Assembly (NCBI GenBank): GCA_900551325.1
Contig: URVM01000022.1
Span: forward strand, 1 to 58,256
From: an uncultured Eubacteriales bacterium
GTDB lineage: Bacteria; Bacillota; Clostridia; Lachnospirales; Cellulosilyticaceae
Length of the DNA stretch: 58,256 nt
Reading direction: 5' to 3'
Below are positions 41,996 through 49,732 of this stretch, one piece after another. How positions within the stretch are numbered: position 1 is the stretch's first letter; every line of letters begins with the position of its first letter. The translations under genes were made by a program, and so were the position numbers. Below the pieces are notes generated by a model, which saw only the letters and a list, made by a program, of their open reading frames with translations, was not told the origin of the DNA and searched no databases.

Positions 41996-42886
41996 ATGGA
42001 ATCTCCACTAAATGTAGTTGGTTTTTCAAAAGCCCAAAATAAATTTGATATTGAAGATATTATAGAGGGTATTTTAAAGAACCCAAGCAAACAAAAAGCT
42101 ATAGAATTAACTTCTGAAGTTATTTTTGCGGAGTATATGCAAGAATTAGCTGAAAATACATATACCATAGTTCGAGTACGTGTGAAAAAAGGCGAAGAAG
42201 ATCCAGAGGTTACTGTTTATGATTGTGATGCTTTTATTCAAGCAACACGTAATACAGATATTGAGGAAGTGGTCGTAGAAAGAGGCGACGAGTTTGATGA
42301 TGAAGATACAGACTACTACGTAGTATGTGAAGAAAAAGAAAGTTCAATGGAAGTTGTCTTTGTACTTCAAAATATTGTTGAATATTTAGAAGGCATAAGA
42401 AAAGGTCTTAGTATTAAACAAGTAAATATTGTAGGTGTAGCATCAGAGGGTACGATTATCTTACCTATAGAAAAGGATGAGGAAGATGAGCGTATCGAAA
42501 AAGAAGAAAAAGAAAAGATGCGCACCATGCTTCAAAAAATGAAACTAGGTGATGAAGAAGCTAGAGAAATTCTTGAAAAAGAAGAAAGAGACTTAGATAC
42601 TCAGCTTAAAGAGCGTTTAAGAGAAGAAGATTTCTTAACGGTTATGAGTGGTTATTTCATGCCGACTACTTTCCAAGATGCTGTCTATGCCGTGCTTGGT
42701 GATATTTTAGAAATAAAAGAAAGAAAAAATAAATTAACAGGGGAAGAGATGTATCTCTTTACTCTGAATGTAAATGATATGAATATAGAAGTAGTTATCC
42801 ATAAGAAAGAACTTATCGGTATGCCAAGTGTAGGTATGCGATTTATGGGTACTTGTTGGATGCAAGGTCAGGCAATTATGGGATAG
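41996..42886 (+). CDS. DUF3881 family protein
   Basis: A protein of about 296 aa with no membrane segment or signal. It opens with ESPLNVVGFSKAQNKFDIED, the conserved DUF3881 N-terminus of Lachnospiraceae, and has a very acidic middle (DDEDTDYYVVCEEKE; a long Glu/Lys helix at about 165-210) before a beta-rich end (YFMPTTFQDAVYAVLGDILE). GAGAGGAGG is 7 bases before ATG 41996; earlier in-frame ATGs at 41966 and 41978 lack it. Family function unknown. The C-terminal part looks like a nucleotide- or OB-like fold but I see no catalytic motif. Confidence 0.8.
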   Translation: MESPLNVVGFSKAQNKFDIEDIIEGILKNPSKQKAIELTSEVIFAEYMQELAENTYTIVRVRVKKGEEDPEVTVYDCDAFIQATRNTDIEEVVVERGDEFDDEDTDYYVVCEEKESSMEVVFVLQNIVEYLEGIRKGLSIKQVNIVGVASEGTIILPIEKDEEDERIEKEEKEKMRTMLQKMKLGDEEAREILEKEERDLDTQLKERLREEDFLTVMSGYFMPTTFQDAVYAVLGDILEIKERKNKLTGEEMYLFTLNVNDMNIEVVIHKKELIGMPSVGMRFMGTCWMQGQAIMG

Positions 42887-42975
42887 AAGTGTAGCATATT
42901 ACACTTCTATTTTGCTTTAATTAAGCTAATAATTAATCTTATGAAAAGGAATGAATTATAGTTTAAGGGACATAC

Positions 42976-43004
42976 TTGACGAATAGCAGTTAAAGGCGTA
43001 ATAT
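42976..43004 (+). promoter_or_regulatory. Promoter of tRNA-Arg(CCT)
   Basis: TTGACG (42976-42981), a 17-base spacer and TAATAT (42999-43004), about 20 bases before the tRNA. Confidence 0.7.
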
Positions 43005-43023
43005 AGAAGGGATTAAAATTTTT

Positions 43024-43097
43024 GTTTCCGTAGCTCAGTAGGATAGAGCGACCGCCTCCTAAGCGGTAGGCCGCTGGTTCGATTCCAGTCGGGAACG
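43024..43097 (+). tRNA. tRNA-Arg (anticodon CCT)
   Basis: A 74-nt cloverleaf: acceptor GTTTCCG with CGGGAAC (one U-G), anticodon stem ACCGC/GCGGT with loop CTCCTAA (anticodon CCT), and T arm GCTGG-TTCGATT-CCAGT region. No CCA is encoded. It reads AGG. Confidence 0.95.
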
Positions 43098-43107
43098 TAT
43101 ATTTTAG

Positions 43108-43138
43108 AAGGATTGTCTACAGGACAGTCCTTTTTTTT
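43108..43138 (+). terminator. Terminator after tRNA-Arg(CCT)
   Basis: AAGGATTGTC pairs with GACAGTCCTT (one G-U), followed by eight T. Confidence 0.85.
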
Positions 43139-43268
43139 ATGCTAAAAGATTTCTTTTCCCCATTATATAGAACTTCTCTATAAATAGATTACTCTAAGCT
43201 GTTGTAAGGGCAAAAAATTTAGACTATAATTAAAATAGAGAATAATAGACGTTTCAGGAGGAGTTCAC

Positions 43269-44525
43269 ATGGGTTATGTGGAAATGTTCGATAGCATTGT
43301 TGAAATTATGCATAATGACTATTCAGGTTGTATACATAAACTTGGATGGGACAAACCTGCAGAATATAGACAAGCAATAGAAGAAATGGAGAAAGTGGGC
43401 ATTATAACAGACTTGCTTTTCAAAAATTTTGTAGAAGAATATTTGTGGGACTTCAAAGATTATAACGTAAGCATAGACTATACTTTAGAAGAAGAAAAGA
43501 TGACTAATGGATTTATTGTACGTCGTCATGAAGATGTATTACATATTGTAAAGTCTACAGGGGATAGTAGAGTTATGCCAGGTATGATTATTACTCATAT
43601 TGATGGTTTAGAAATAGCTGCTGTAGCAGAAAATCAAAAAAAGTTTTTACACGCTCAACCACCAGAAAGACAAGAGTGGTCTCACATATTAATGAGAGCA
43701 AAAACCTGTATGATACAAGTGCCAGGAGGCCTTACCTGGGAGCAAGAGCTTAAAAAGTATAAAAAATTAGACATATCTAAGAGGAAATACGAATTTAAAC
43801 AATATGACAAAGATACATTTATTCTGAAGGTACCTCACTTTGGGAACAAGGAAGAAATGGATAAATTATTAAGTGCTCATAAGGAAGAATTAGAAAGAGC
43901 GAAAGCCCTCATTATTGATGTAAGGGAAAATGAGGGGGGAATTGAAGCTGTAGGCCTTTCTTTACTTGAGTATTGCTTTGATGAAGGTGAAGTATATGAA
44001 CCTACAGAAGCGGGATATTATAACTGGACAGCAAACAACGCAGAAACAGGACTTAGATATAGAGAATATTTACTAGAGAAAAATGATGACCCTGAACAAA
44101 GAGGTGTATATGAATTTCTAAAAAACTTAGAAGTTCCAGGGGTATATGATATTACTAGGTGTGAAGGGTGCAAGCCTTATAGTGTAAAAGGTAAAAAAGG
44201 ACCAATAAAAGTAGCTATATTAATTGATGTGTATTGCCAAAAGGCTTGTGAAGAGTTTCTAATGTATGCCAAAGCATCGAAGAAAGTAACTCTTGTGGGC
44301 CGTGCTACAAAGGGAGCCTTAGATTACTCTAATATATATGGTGAAGAGGTAGGAGAGCATTTTATACTAAGTTATCCTGTATGTTATTATGGACGAGTAA
44401 ATGAAGGGCAAGGCATAGATTATATAGGTATAGAACCAGATGTATTAGTACCTTGGACACCTGAACACATTGAAGAAGATGTAGATTTAAATATTGCTAT
44501 TAAATATTTAAAGAGAAGAGTATAA
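43269..44525 (+). CDS. S41-peptidase-like protein with altered active site
   Basis: A 418-aa cytoplasmic protein (no signal peptide) resembling clostridial S41/C-terminal-processing peptidases: an N-terminal helical part, a short PDZ-like strand pair (MPGMIITHIDGLEI), and the core IIDVRENEGG, VAILIDVYCQKACEEF and VGRATKGALDYSN. In active relatives the Ser nucleophile precedes A-x-E. Here that position is K325 (KACE), with Cys at 327, and the usual catalytic Lys region reads RATKG. So this is probably a non-proteolytic pseudoenzyme, or uses a different residue. GGAGGAG lies 7 bases before the ATG. It stands alone. Confidence 0.7.
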   Translation: MGYVEMFDSIVEIMHNDYSGCIHKLGWDKPAEYRQAIEEMEKVGIITDLLFKNFVEEYLWDFKDYNVSIDYTLEEEKMTNGFIVRRHEDVLHIVKSTGDSRVMPGMIITHIDGLEIAAVAENQKKFLHAQPPERQEWSHILMRAKTCMIQVPGGLTWEQELKKYKKLDISKRKYEFKQYDKDTFILKVPHFGNKEEMDKLLSAHKEELERAKALIIDVRENEGGIEAVGLSLLEYCFDEGEVYEPTEAGYYNWTANNAETGLRYREYLLEKNDDPEQRGVYEFLKNLEVPGVYDITRCEGCKPYSVKGKKGPIKVAILIDVYCQKACEEFLMYAKASKKVTLVGRATKGALDYSNIYGEEVGEHFILSYPVCYYGRVNEGQGIDYIGIEPDVLVPWTPEHIEEDVDLNIAIKYLKRRV

Positions 44526-44587
44526 ATTATAGACTGTTGAATAAAAATATTATTTTTGTCCCATAATCTCAGTAAGAGGTGAAAAGG

Positions 44588-45166
44588 ATGAAAAAATGGT
44601 TAAAAATAATTTTATTTACTGTAGCAATTGTATTGTATTTTTGGTTTATATTAAATTCTACTAATATTATTAGTGCTTTTATTAAAGTTGGTATTGTTGC
44701 TTTTCTTTTATTAGGTATGGAAAATAGTAGGCGAGATAAAGAGAAGCTGTTTCTTCTTCATTCTGATGTAGATAAATTAAAGCATATGGATGAAAGGGAA
44801 TTTATAGAGTATGTTTCATACCTTTATAAGAAGCTAGGCTACTTCATAGACCTACTAAAGTCTAAAGAAGACTTAGGGTGTGATATTGTAGCAAGGAAGA
44901 AACAAGAGATTATATGTATCAAATGCATAAGTGGTGTAGACACAATTGACTTATTGCCACTTCAGCAAGTTTATGGAAGCTTGAATTTATATAAGGCTAA
45001 TAAAGGGATGATTGTTACAACAGGGAACTTTACAGAGAGGGCTAAACAATTTGCTAAGTCTAATAAGTTAGAATTAGTAGAACAAGACCGTTTAATAAAG
45101 CAAATCTCAAAAGCTACCTTACAAAAAGGTGTAAGAAGGACAGCTTCTAGTACACAAGAAGCTTAG
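44588..45166 (+). CDS. Membrane-anchored Mrr-like nuclease-fold protein
   Basis: A protein of about 192 aa with two N-terminal membrane helices (LKIILFTVAIVLYFWFIL; IKVGIVAFLLLGM) and a cytoplasmic PD-(D/E)xK-type domain of the Mrr group: MDEREFIEYVSYLYKKLGY, the Asp in LGCDIVA, and GMIVTTGNFTERAKQFAKSN. The usual Q/E-x-K reads C-I-K in IICIKC, so catalysis may be altered. Mrr-like domains cut modified DNA; membrane-bound versions such as this are common in Firmicutes and of unknown role. ATG 44588 is better placed to AAGAGG than the GTG at 44579. Confidence 0.7.
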   Translation: MKKWLKIILFTVAIVLYFWFILNSTNIISAFIKVGIVAFLLLGMENSRRDKEKLFLLHSDVDKLKHMDEREFIEYVSYLYKKLGYFIDLLKSKEDLGCDIVARKKQEIICIKCISGVDTIDLLPLQQVYGSLNLYKANKGMIVTTGNFTERAKQFAKSNKLELVEQDRLIKQISKATLQKGVRRTASSTQEA

Positions 45167-45265
45167 GTAACCATATTGTAATATTAAATATGGGAAATTC
45201 TATTAATACTTTAACCAATATATGTTAGTATAGTGTTAAAACTAATACTAAAAGGGGGAATTTTG

Positions 45266-45700
45266 ATGAATTTAGAAACAAAGCCAAGCTATAATGCGGC
45301 AGTGAAAAAGCAAACACTTTCAGTAGGAACCATTGTATTAGGAGTAGCACTTATTAGTGTATCAATTATACTCACATTACTTATTACTGTACCAGAGCTT
45401 GCACAGGCTATTATTCAAGCTAAGGGGCAAATTTTTAAAGGTCTATTTATTGGAGTTACAATTCTACCTATCTTTTTATTTGTCACTATAAAAGGTGGAA
45501 AGACATGGTATAAACAATTATGGAGCTGGATAGCTGTAGGTATTACTTGTGTAGCACTTATTGGTATTACTTTAGGAAGTACTTTTATGAATCAACCTAA
45601 AGATATGAATGGTGGTATGCAAATGGAAGAAGGCATGAATATGGAAGGAACTACATCAGAAGATATGGATGCAAATGGTGATGTAGTTATAATGAATTAA
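45266..45700 (+). CDS. Hypothetical membrane protein with Met-rich tail
   Basis: A protein of about 144 aa: three hydrophobic segments (22-42, 58-78, 85-108) and a Met/Asp/Glu-rich C-terminus (MNGGMQMEEGMNMEG). Such Met-rich tails sometimes bind copper, but no copper gene is nearby. ATG 45266 is chosen because AAAGGGGGAA precedes it; an in-frame start at 45233 has none. I do not recognise the family. Confidence 0.6.
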   Translation: MNLETKPSYNAAVKKQTLSVGTIVLGVALISVSIILTLLITVPELAQAIIQAKGQIFKGLFIGVTILPIFLFVTIKGGKTWYKQLWSWIAVGITCVALIGITLGSTFMNQPKDMNGGMQMEEGMNMEGTTSEDMDANGDVVIMN

Positions 45701-45715
45701 AAAAGGGTATAAAAA

Positions 45716-45747
45716 AAGAGTGTTGAAATGGGACACTCTTTTTTTTA
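45716..45747. terminator. Terminator between convergent genes
   Basis: A 9-bp stem, AAAGAGTGT with ACACTCTTT, with A-rich sequence before and eight T after, so it may work in both directions for the plus-strand membrane gene and the minus-strand spore gene. Confidence 0.75.
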
Positions 45748-45844
45748 TATATTAATTTAGAGGGACACAGAGTCGGTTGTTACATTTATCTATAGTATAC
45801 CACTTTAATTAGAGAAGTAATAGCAGTCTAATATTAAAGTATTA

Positions 45845-47275
45845 TTAATGTTTCTTTACAGTTTGTTTACGTTGAACACGGGTACGGAATAAAAGTGTAC
45901 GAAGTGCTGACCAATTAAATGGAATAAGTGGGTATAAATAAGATTCACCGCTAAAGGATTTAGTTGTTGCTAGTACAATTGTATTAATGATAAGAGCACC
46001 TATAAAGCCCCATATACCTAGAAGTCCTGCACCTATAAGCATAAGGATACGCATAAATTTGATAGCATAGGTAAGTTCAATGCTAGGTTGAGTAAAGCTA
46101 GACAGTGCTACAATAGCCATATAAAAAATAGTATGAGGAACTAGCCAACCTGTCTTAACAGCATATTCTCCAAGGATAAGTCCTCCTATTACAGATAGAG
46201 AAGTACCTAGAGAACTAGGTGTATTAAGTGAAGCAATCTTAAGACCATCTACAGCTATTTCAAGTGCAAGAAACTGTATAAAGAGTGCTACATTAAGTGA
46301 ATCCGTTGGTAACAAGAAAGACAAGGAGGAAGGTACAAGATTTTCATACCTAACAACTAATACGTAAAGAGGTGTTAAGAATAAATTTACAATAAGAATA
46401 ATATGACGTACAAAACGAAGATAGTTTCCTGTAAGTACAGGTACATAGTAATCGTCTACATCTTGTAGGAAGTCAAAGATACCAGTAGGTACAATAATAG
46501 CAGTAGGAGAGTTGTCTACTAGAATAACGATTTTACCTTCTGATACTTGAGCCGCGGCTACATCAGGACGTTCAGTATAACGTGCTTTAGGAAAAGGATT
46601 CACCCACGCATTTCCTTGAATGGCTTCAATAAGGGTTTGATCTCCCATAGTAAGAGCAGTGATTTCTAGATTTTTAAGCATGTCTCTTACTTTATTTAAG
46701 AGCTTCTTATCTACTTTATTACTGAGATAGCCAATGGCTACGTCTGTATTTGAAACAGAGCCAATATGAACCATTTCAAATATAAGGTGTGGGTCACGAA
46801 TACGTCTTCTAATAAGAGAGGTATTAAAAACGATAGTTTCCACAAAACCATCTCTAGCACCACGAAGTGTTTTTTCTTTTTCTGGTTCATTAATGCCACG
46901 AGTAGGATAAGTTCTAAGGTCAAGAATAGCACCAGAACTTGAACCATCAAAAAGAAGGATAGTTTGACCTGCAAGCATACCATCTACTAATTCATTAATA
47001 TCATCAGACGTAGAAATTTCAATAGCACTAACACCATAAGTCAGTAAATCTTCGGCACGGTAAATTTTAGATAAAGTTTCTGGAGGAAGGTCGAAAAGAT
47101 CACGGCGAACATATTCTAAATTTACATCTTTTACAAATCCATCTATAAAGTAAAGATAAAAAGTACGTCCATGAATAATAAGTTTCTTTTCAAGAATATC
47201 AAAGCTCTTTCCTAAAGGAAGGATGGAGCGCAGTTCACGTAAGTTATCTTGTAAATTAGAAGTTAATTTCATCAT
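45845..47275 (-). CDS. GerA/SpoVAF-type spore germination protein
   Basis: A 476-aa membrane protein with a large N-terminal soluble part and about five helices after residue 290. It has the GerA-family signatures PTRGINEPEKEKTLRGARDG, ETIVFNTSLIRRRI and NPFPKARYTERPDV, then SLNTPSSLGTSLSVIGGLILGEYAV. GerA A subunits and SpoVAF share this fold. The lack of gerB and gerC genes beside it, and its modest length, favour SpoVAF-like. In spores it sits in the inner membrane with germinant receptors. The start at 47275 has two consecutive ATG codons; the minus-strand upstream has a weak GGTGG. It marks the organism as endospore-forming. Confidence 0.85.
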   Translation of the reverse strand: MMKLTSNLQDNLRELRSILPLGKSFDILEKKLIIHGRTFYLYFIDGFVKDVNLEYVRRDLFDLPPETLSKIYRAEDLLTYGVSAIEISTSDDINELVDGMLAGQTILLFDGSSSGAILDLRTYPTRGINEPEKEKTLRGARDGFVETIVFNTSLIRRRIRDPHLIFEMVHIGSVSNTDVAIGYLSNKVDKKLLNKVRDMLKNLEITALTMGDQTLIEAIQGNAWVNPFPKARYTERPDVAAAQVSEGKIVILVDNSPTAIIVPTGIFDFLQDVDDYYVPVLTGNYLRFVRHIILIVNLFLTPLYVLVVRYENLVPSSLSFLLPTDSLNVALFIQFLALEIAVDGLKIASLNTPSSLGTSLSVIGGLILGEYAVKTGWLVPHTIFYMAIVALSSFTQPSIELTYAIKFMRILMLIGAGLLGIWGFIGALIINTIVLATTKSFSGESYLYPLIPFNWSALRTLLFRTRVQRKQTVKKH

Positions 47276-47381
47276 ATACCACCTAGTTGTAAGAAATAAT
47301 GTAGTTATTATATGTAGGGGTATACAAAATATACATTTTTATCTACAATAGGGTGAAAGAAATAACAAGGTAGGTAAGAAG

Positions 47382-47840
47382 ATGGAAGAACATATAAAGT
47401 ACATGGAGTTAGCACTTGAAGAAGCAAGAAAAGCTTATGAGCTAGATGAGACACCTATAGGTGCTGTAATTGTGCATAAGGGAGAAGTTATAGCTAAAGC
47501 TTGTAATAGAAGAAATACGGACAAGAATAGTCTTGCTCATGCAGAAATTTTAGCTATTAATGAAGCTTGTAAATATATAGGGGATTGGCGTTTAGAAGAA
47601 TGTACGATTTACATTACACTAGAGCCTTGTCCAATGTGTGCAGGTGCTATTGTACAAGCTCGTATACCACAAGTTGTTTATGGTGCAAGTAGTCCTAAAG
47701 CAGGTTTTGGAGGTTCTGTACTTAATATTTTACAATTAGAGGACCTCAATCATAGATGTGAAGTTATAAGAGATGTATGTACAGAAGAAAGCAGTAAACT
47801 TTTGAAAGAATACTTTAAAAAAATGCGTCAAAAAAAGTAA
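47382..47840 (+). CDS. tadA: tRNA-specific adenosine deaminase TadA
   Basis: A 152-aa cytidine-deaminase-fold enzyme. The zinc/catalytic motif is HAEILAI (His and catalytic Glu about 53-55) and PCPMCAGA (two Cys about 83-86); the C-terminal FGGSVLNIL is also typical. It converts adenosine 34 to inosine in tRNA-Arg(ACG), letting one tRNA read CGU, CGC and CGA. AAGGTAGGTAAG precedes the ATG. It lies close to the SRP RNA gene, an order common in Firmicutes. Confidence 0.95.
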   Translation: MEEHIKYMELALEEARKAYELDETPIGAVIVHKGEVIAKACNRRNTDKNSLAHAEILAINEACKYIGDWRLEECTIYITLEPCPMCAGAIVQARIPQVVYGASSPKAGFGGSVLNILQLEDLNHRCEVIRDVCTEESSKLLKEYFKKMRQKK

Positions 47841-47907
47841 TTGGAGAGTTGTTTTAAAAATGGTATAATATAGCTATAGTTGTAAAAATAGAATGGGGGA
47901 AACTTCA

Positions 47908-48348
47908 ATGAACGTTACTGCAAAGCATAAAAAAGCTAGAATCTTTAGAGATTTTTTAATCGAAACAAATGGTGTCAACATGTTTAAGGAAGAAGAAAAG
48001 GAGCATGCTATTCTTTTTAGAAGTATGTATCCAGTAAGAGAAGATGATAAGAAACAATTTATGTTTATAATAGATGACTCAATCTATGTAACAATGCAAT
48101 CACTTATTGTAAGTGAAGTACCAGAAGAAAAAAGAAGTGAAATGGTTGAGCTTATTAATCAAATCCACTTTGAATATCCTACAGTAAAATATGTACTTAC
48201 TCCAACAGGACAAGTTATGACTTCAGCTATTTACCATGGACATGAAGGTAGCTTTGATGCTGGAACAGCTATTAAATGTACAATTGAATTATTCAAAGTT
48301 ATTTCAAATGATCATTATGCACGCTTCATGAAAATTTTAGGAGAATAA
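47908..48348 (+). CDS. Conserved hypothetical protein (YbjN-like fold?)
   Basis: A protein of about 146 aa, soluble, of alternating strands and helices (KQFMFIIDDSIYVTMQSLIV; then INQIHFEYPTVKYVLTPTGQ). The pattern resembles the YbjN or type III chaperone-like fold, in which such proteins act as adaptors. ATG 47908 is chosen from the GGGGGAAA upstream; an ATG at 47893 lies inside that site. It is monocistronic, between tadA and the SRP RNA. The exact family is not recognised. Confidence 0.55.
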   Translation: MNVTAKHKKARIFRDFLIETNGVNMFKEEEKEHAILFRSMYPVREDDKKQFMFIIDDSIYVTMQSLIVSEVPEEKRSEMVELINQIHFEYPTVKYVLTPTGQVMTSAIYHGHEGSFDAGTAIKCTIELFKVISNDHYARFMKILGE

Positions 48349-48354
48349 GAGGCA

Positions 48355-48383
48355 TTGACATGTAGCTGTAAAATCGTTATACT
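48355..48383 (+). promoter_or_regulatory. Promoter of the SRP RNA
   Basis: A consensus -35 TTGACA (48355-48360), a 17-base spacer, and TATACT (48378-48383). It lies inside the 3' spacer of the previous gene, about 30 bases before the RNA 5' end. Confidence 0.85.
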
Positions 48384-48416
48384 AATTACGTGACAGTTTC
48401 ATATGTCAACCATTTT

Positions 48417-48681
48417 CCGTGCTAGCCGGGGAAGTAGCGGTGCCCTGTACCTGCAACCCGCTGTAGCAGGGGTGATGCTCTAGCCGAGGCAGTATCTTGT
48501 AGGGTCTGCCCTTAGCAAGTGATGTTGATGATTAGGTCTTACGCAATAGACACTTTCGAACCGTGTCAGGTCCGGAAGGAAGCAGCACTAAGGAAGCACG
48601 TTCTATGTGCCGTGAGGGTGCCTAATCGGAGTTAACTACTAGGGTCACGCTTATGGGCTATTGTCGAAGCTGAGTGCACGG
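48417..48681 (+). ncRNA. ffs: Large bacterial SRP RNA
   Basis: The conserved domain IV, with GTCAGGTCCGGAAGGAAGCA in the middle, plus a 5' Alu-like domain (GCCGGGGAAGTAGCGGTGCC), fits the large Bacillus-type SRP RNA of about 265 nt. The ends CCGTGC (48417) and GCACGG (48681) pair. It binds Ffh and guides membrane proteins to the translocon. The order tadA, small gene, SRP RNA, then dnaX-ybaB-recR nearby is typical. Confidence 0.95.
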
Positions 48682-48722
48682 ATTAAAAAGTAAATGAATG
48701 TACCTATGTACATAATGATAAG

Positions 48723-48755
48723 CCCCCTGAAGTTTTTGCTTCAGGGGGTATTTGT
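48723..48755 (+). terminator. Terminator after the SRP RNA
   Basis: A 10-bp GC-rich stem, CCCCCTGAAG with CTTCAGGGGG, around TTTTTG, with a short T run after. Confidence 0.8.
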
Positions 48756-48768
48756 GTATAAAAAAGAT

Positions 48769-49056
48769 TTAGTGGACAATAATTTTATAAGCTACTGTTT
48801 TTGATACAGGTTGACCACAGCACATTTTGCGGTAGCGACAGTAGATTGTAAATTGTCCAGGTGTAGTAGGACTAACAAGCCATGTACGAAGTAAAGTAGA
48901 CCCAGTAGGTTCATAACTGCCTTTTATAGTGTGAAACTCAGAAGGAGTATCTAGCTCCCATTTATAATTATTTGATGCAGGTTCTTCTAATGTAATTTTG
49001 AGAAGGTCATCTACTAAAACATGGTTGGTATGTTCTAAAGAAAGATTATGAGACAT
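48769..49056 (-). CDS. Chagasin-like (I42) protease-inhibitor-fold protein
   Basis: A 95-aa beta-rich protein matching the chagasin/I42 plan: a first loop EEPASNNYKWEL standing in for the NPTTGYxW loop, and a final PGQFTIYCRYRKMCCGQ, ending with KIIVH. The central GxGGxxxW loop is weak (SYEPTGSTLLRTW). I42 proteins inhibit papain-like cysteine proteases; the bacterial ones are often secreted, but this one has no signal peptide. AGAGGTGA precedes its ATG. A different Ig-like role cannot be excluded. Confidence 0.6.
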   Translation of the reverse strand: MSHNLSLEHTNHVLVDDLLKITLEEPASNNYKWELDTPSEFHTIKGSYEPTGSTLLRTWLVSPTTPGQFTIYCRYRKMCCGQPVSKTVAYKIIVH

Positions 49057-49166
49057 AAATTCACCTCTTATTTGGAAGAATTAGGACATAAAGTTAATCT
49101 ATATATTAGTATATACACTAAGGCCCCAAGAGGGGACAAAATAATTAAAATAAAAGGAGTGATATT

Positions 49167-49526
49167 ATGAAAAATTTATTCGTTCAATACCCTAAATGTA
49201 CAACTTGCAAGAGAGCTTTAAATTATTTAAAAGCTAAAGGTGCAAATATAGAAGAAAGACATATAGTAGAAGAAGTACCTACTAAAGAAGAGCTTACTAC
49301 TTGGATTAATAAAAGTGGATTAGAAGTAAAGAAATTCTTTAATACTTCAGGGAAACTCTATAAAGAGATGAACCTAAAAGATAAAGTAGGAAGCCTTTCA
49401 TTAGAAGAAGCTGTAGAGTTACTTAGTTCTAATGGTATGCTTATTAAGCGTCCTATTTTAGTAACAGAAGATACAGTATTAGTAGGCTTTAAAGAAGAAG
49501 CTTACGATGAGGTACTTGGTAAGTAG
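49167..49526 (+). CDS. ArsC/Spx-family thioredoxin-fold protein
   Basis: A 119-aa protein with an N-terminal CTTCKRAL motif (Cys11, Cys14) and RPILVTEDTVLVGFKEE, the pattern of the ArsC/YffB/Spx branch. The NTSGKLYKE segment is like ArsC-related proteins. Classic Spx (about 131 aa) also regulates RNA polymerase, but the RPI motif and length fit the arsenate-reductase-like YusI/YffB group better. It is soluble and monocistronic; AAAGGAGTG precedes the ATG. An actual arsenate reductase activity is not established. Confidence 0.85.
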   Translation: MKNLFVQYPKCTTCKRALNYLKAKGANIEERHIVEEVPTKEELTTWINKSGLEVKKFFNTSGKLYKEMNLKDKVGSLSLEEAVELLSSNGMLIKRPILVTEDTVLVGFKEEAYDEVLGK

Positions 49527-49732
49527 AATTTATGATATAATGTAAGTAAGCTAGATTAAATTAAAATAAAAGAGTAAAAAGCAGGTTATTTAATCTTAAG
49601 AAGAGATATAAAATCTATAATATTAGTCAAATGATTAAAAACTATAGTGTTTAAATGCATTATAGGAATCTAAATTAAATTTAAATAAAGGGAATTAGAC
49701 TGTAAAGATACAAAATAAGAAAGGAATAGGCT

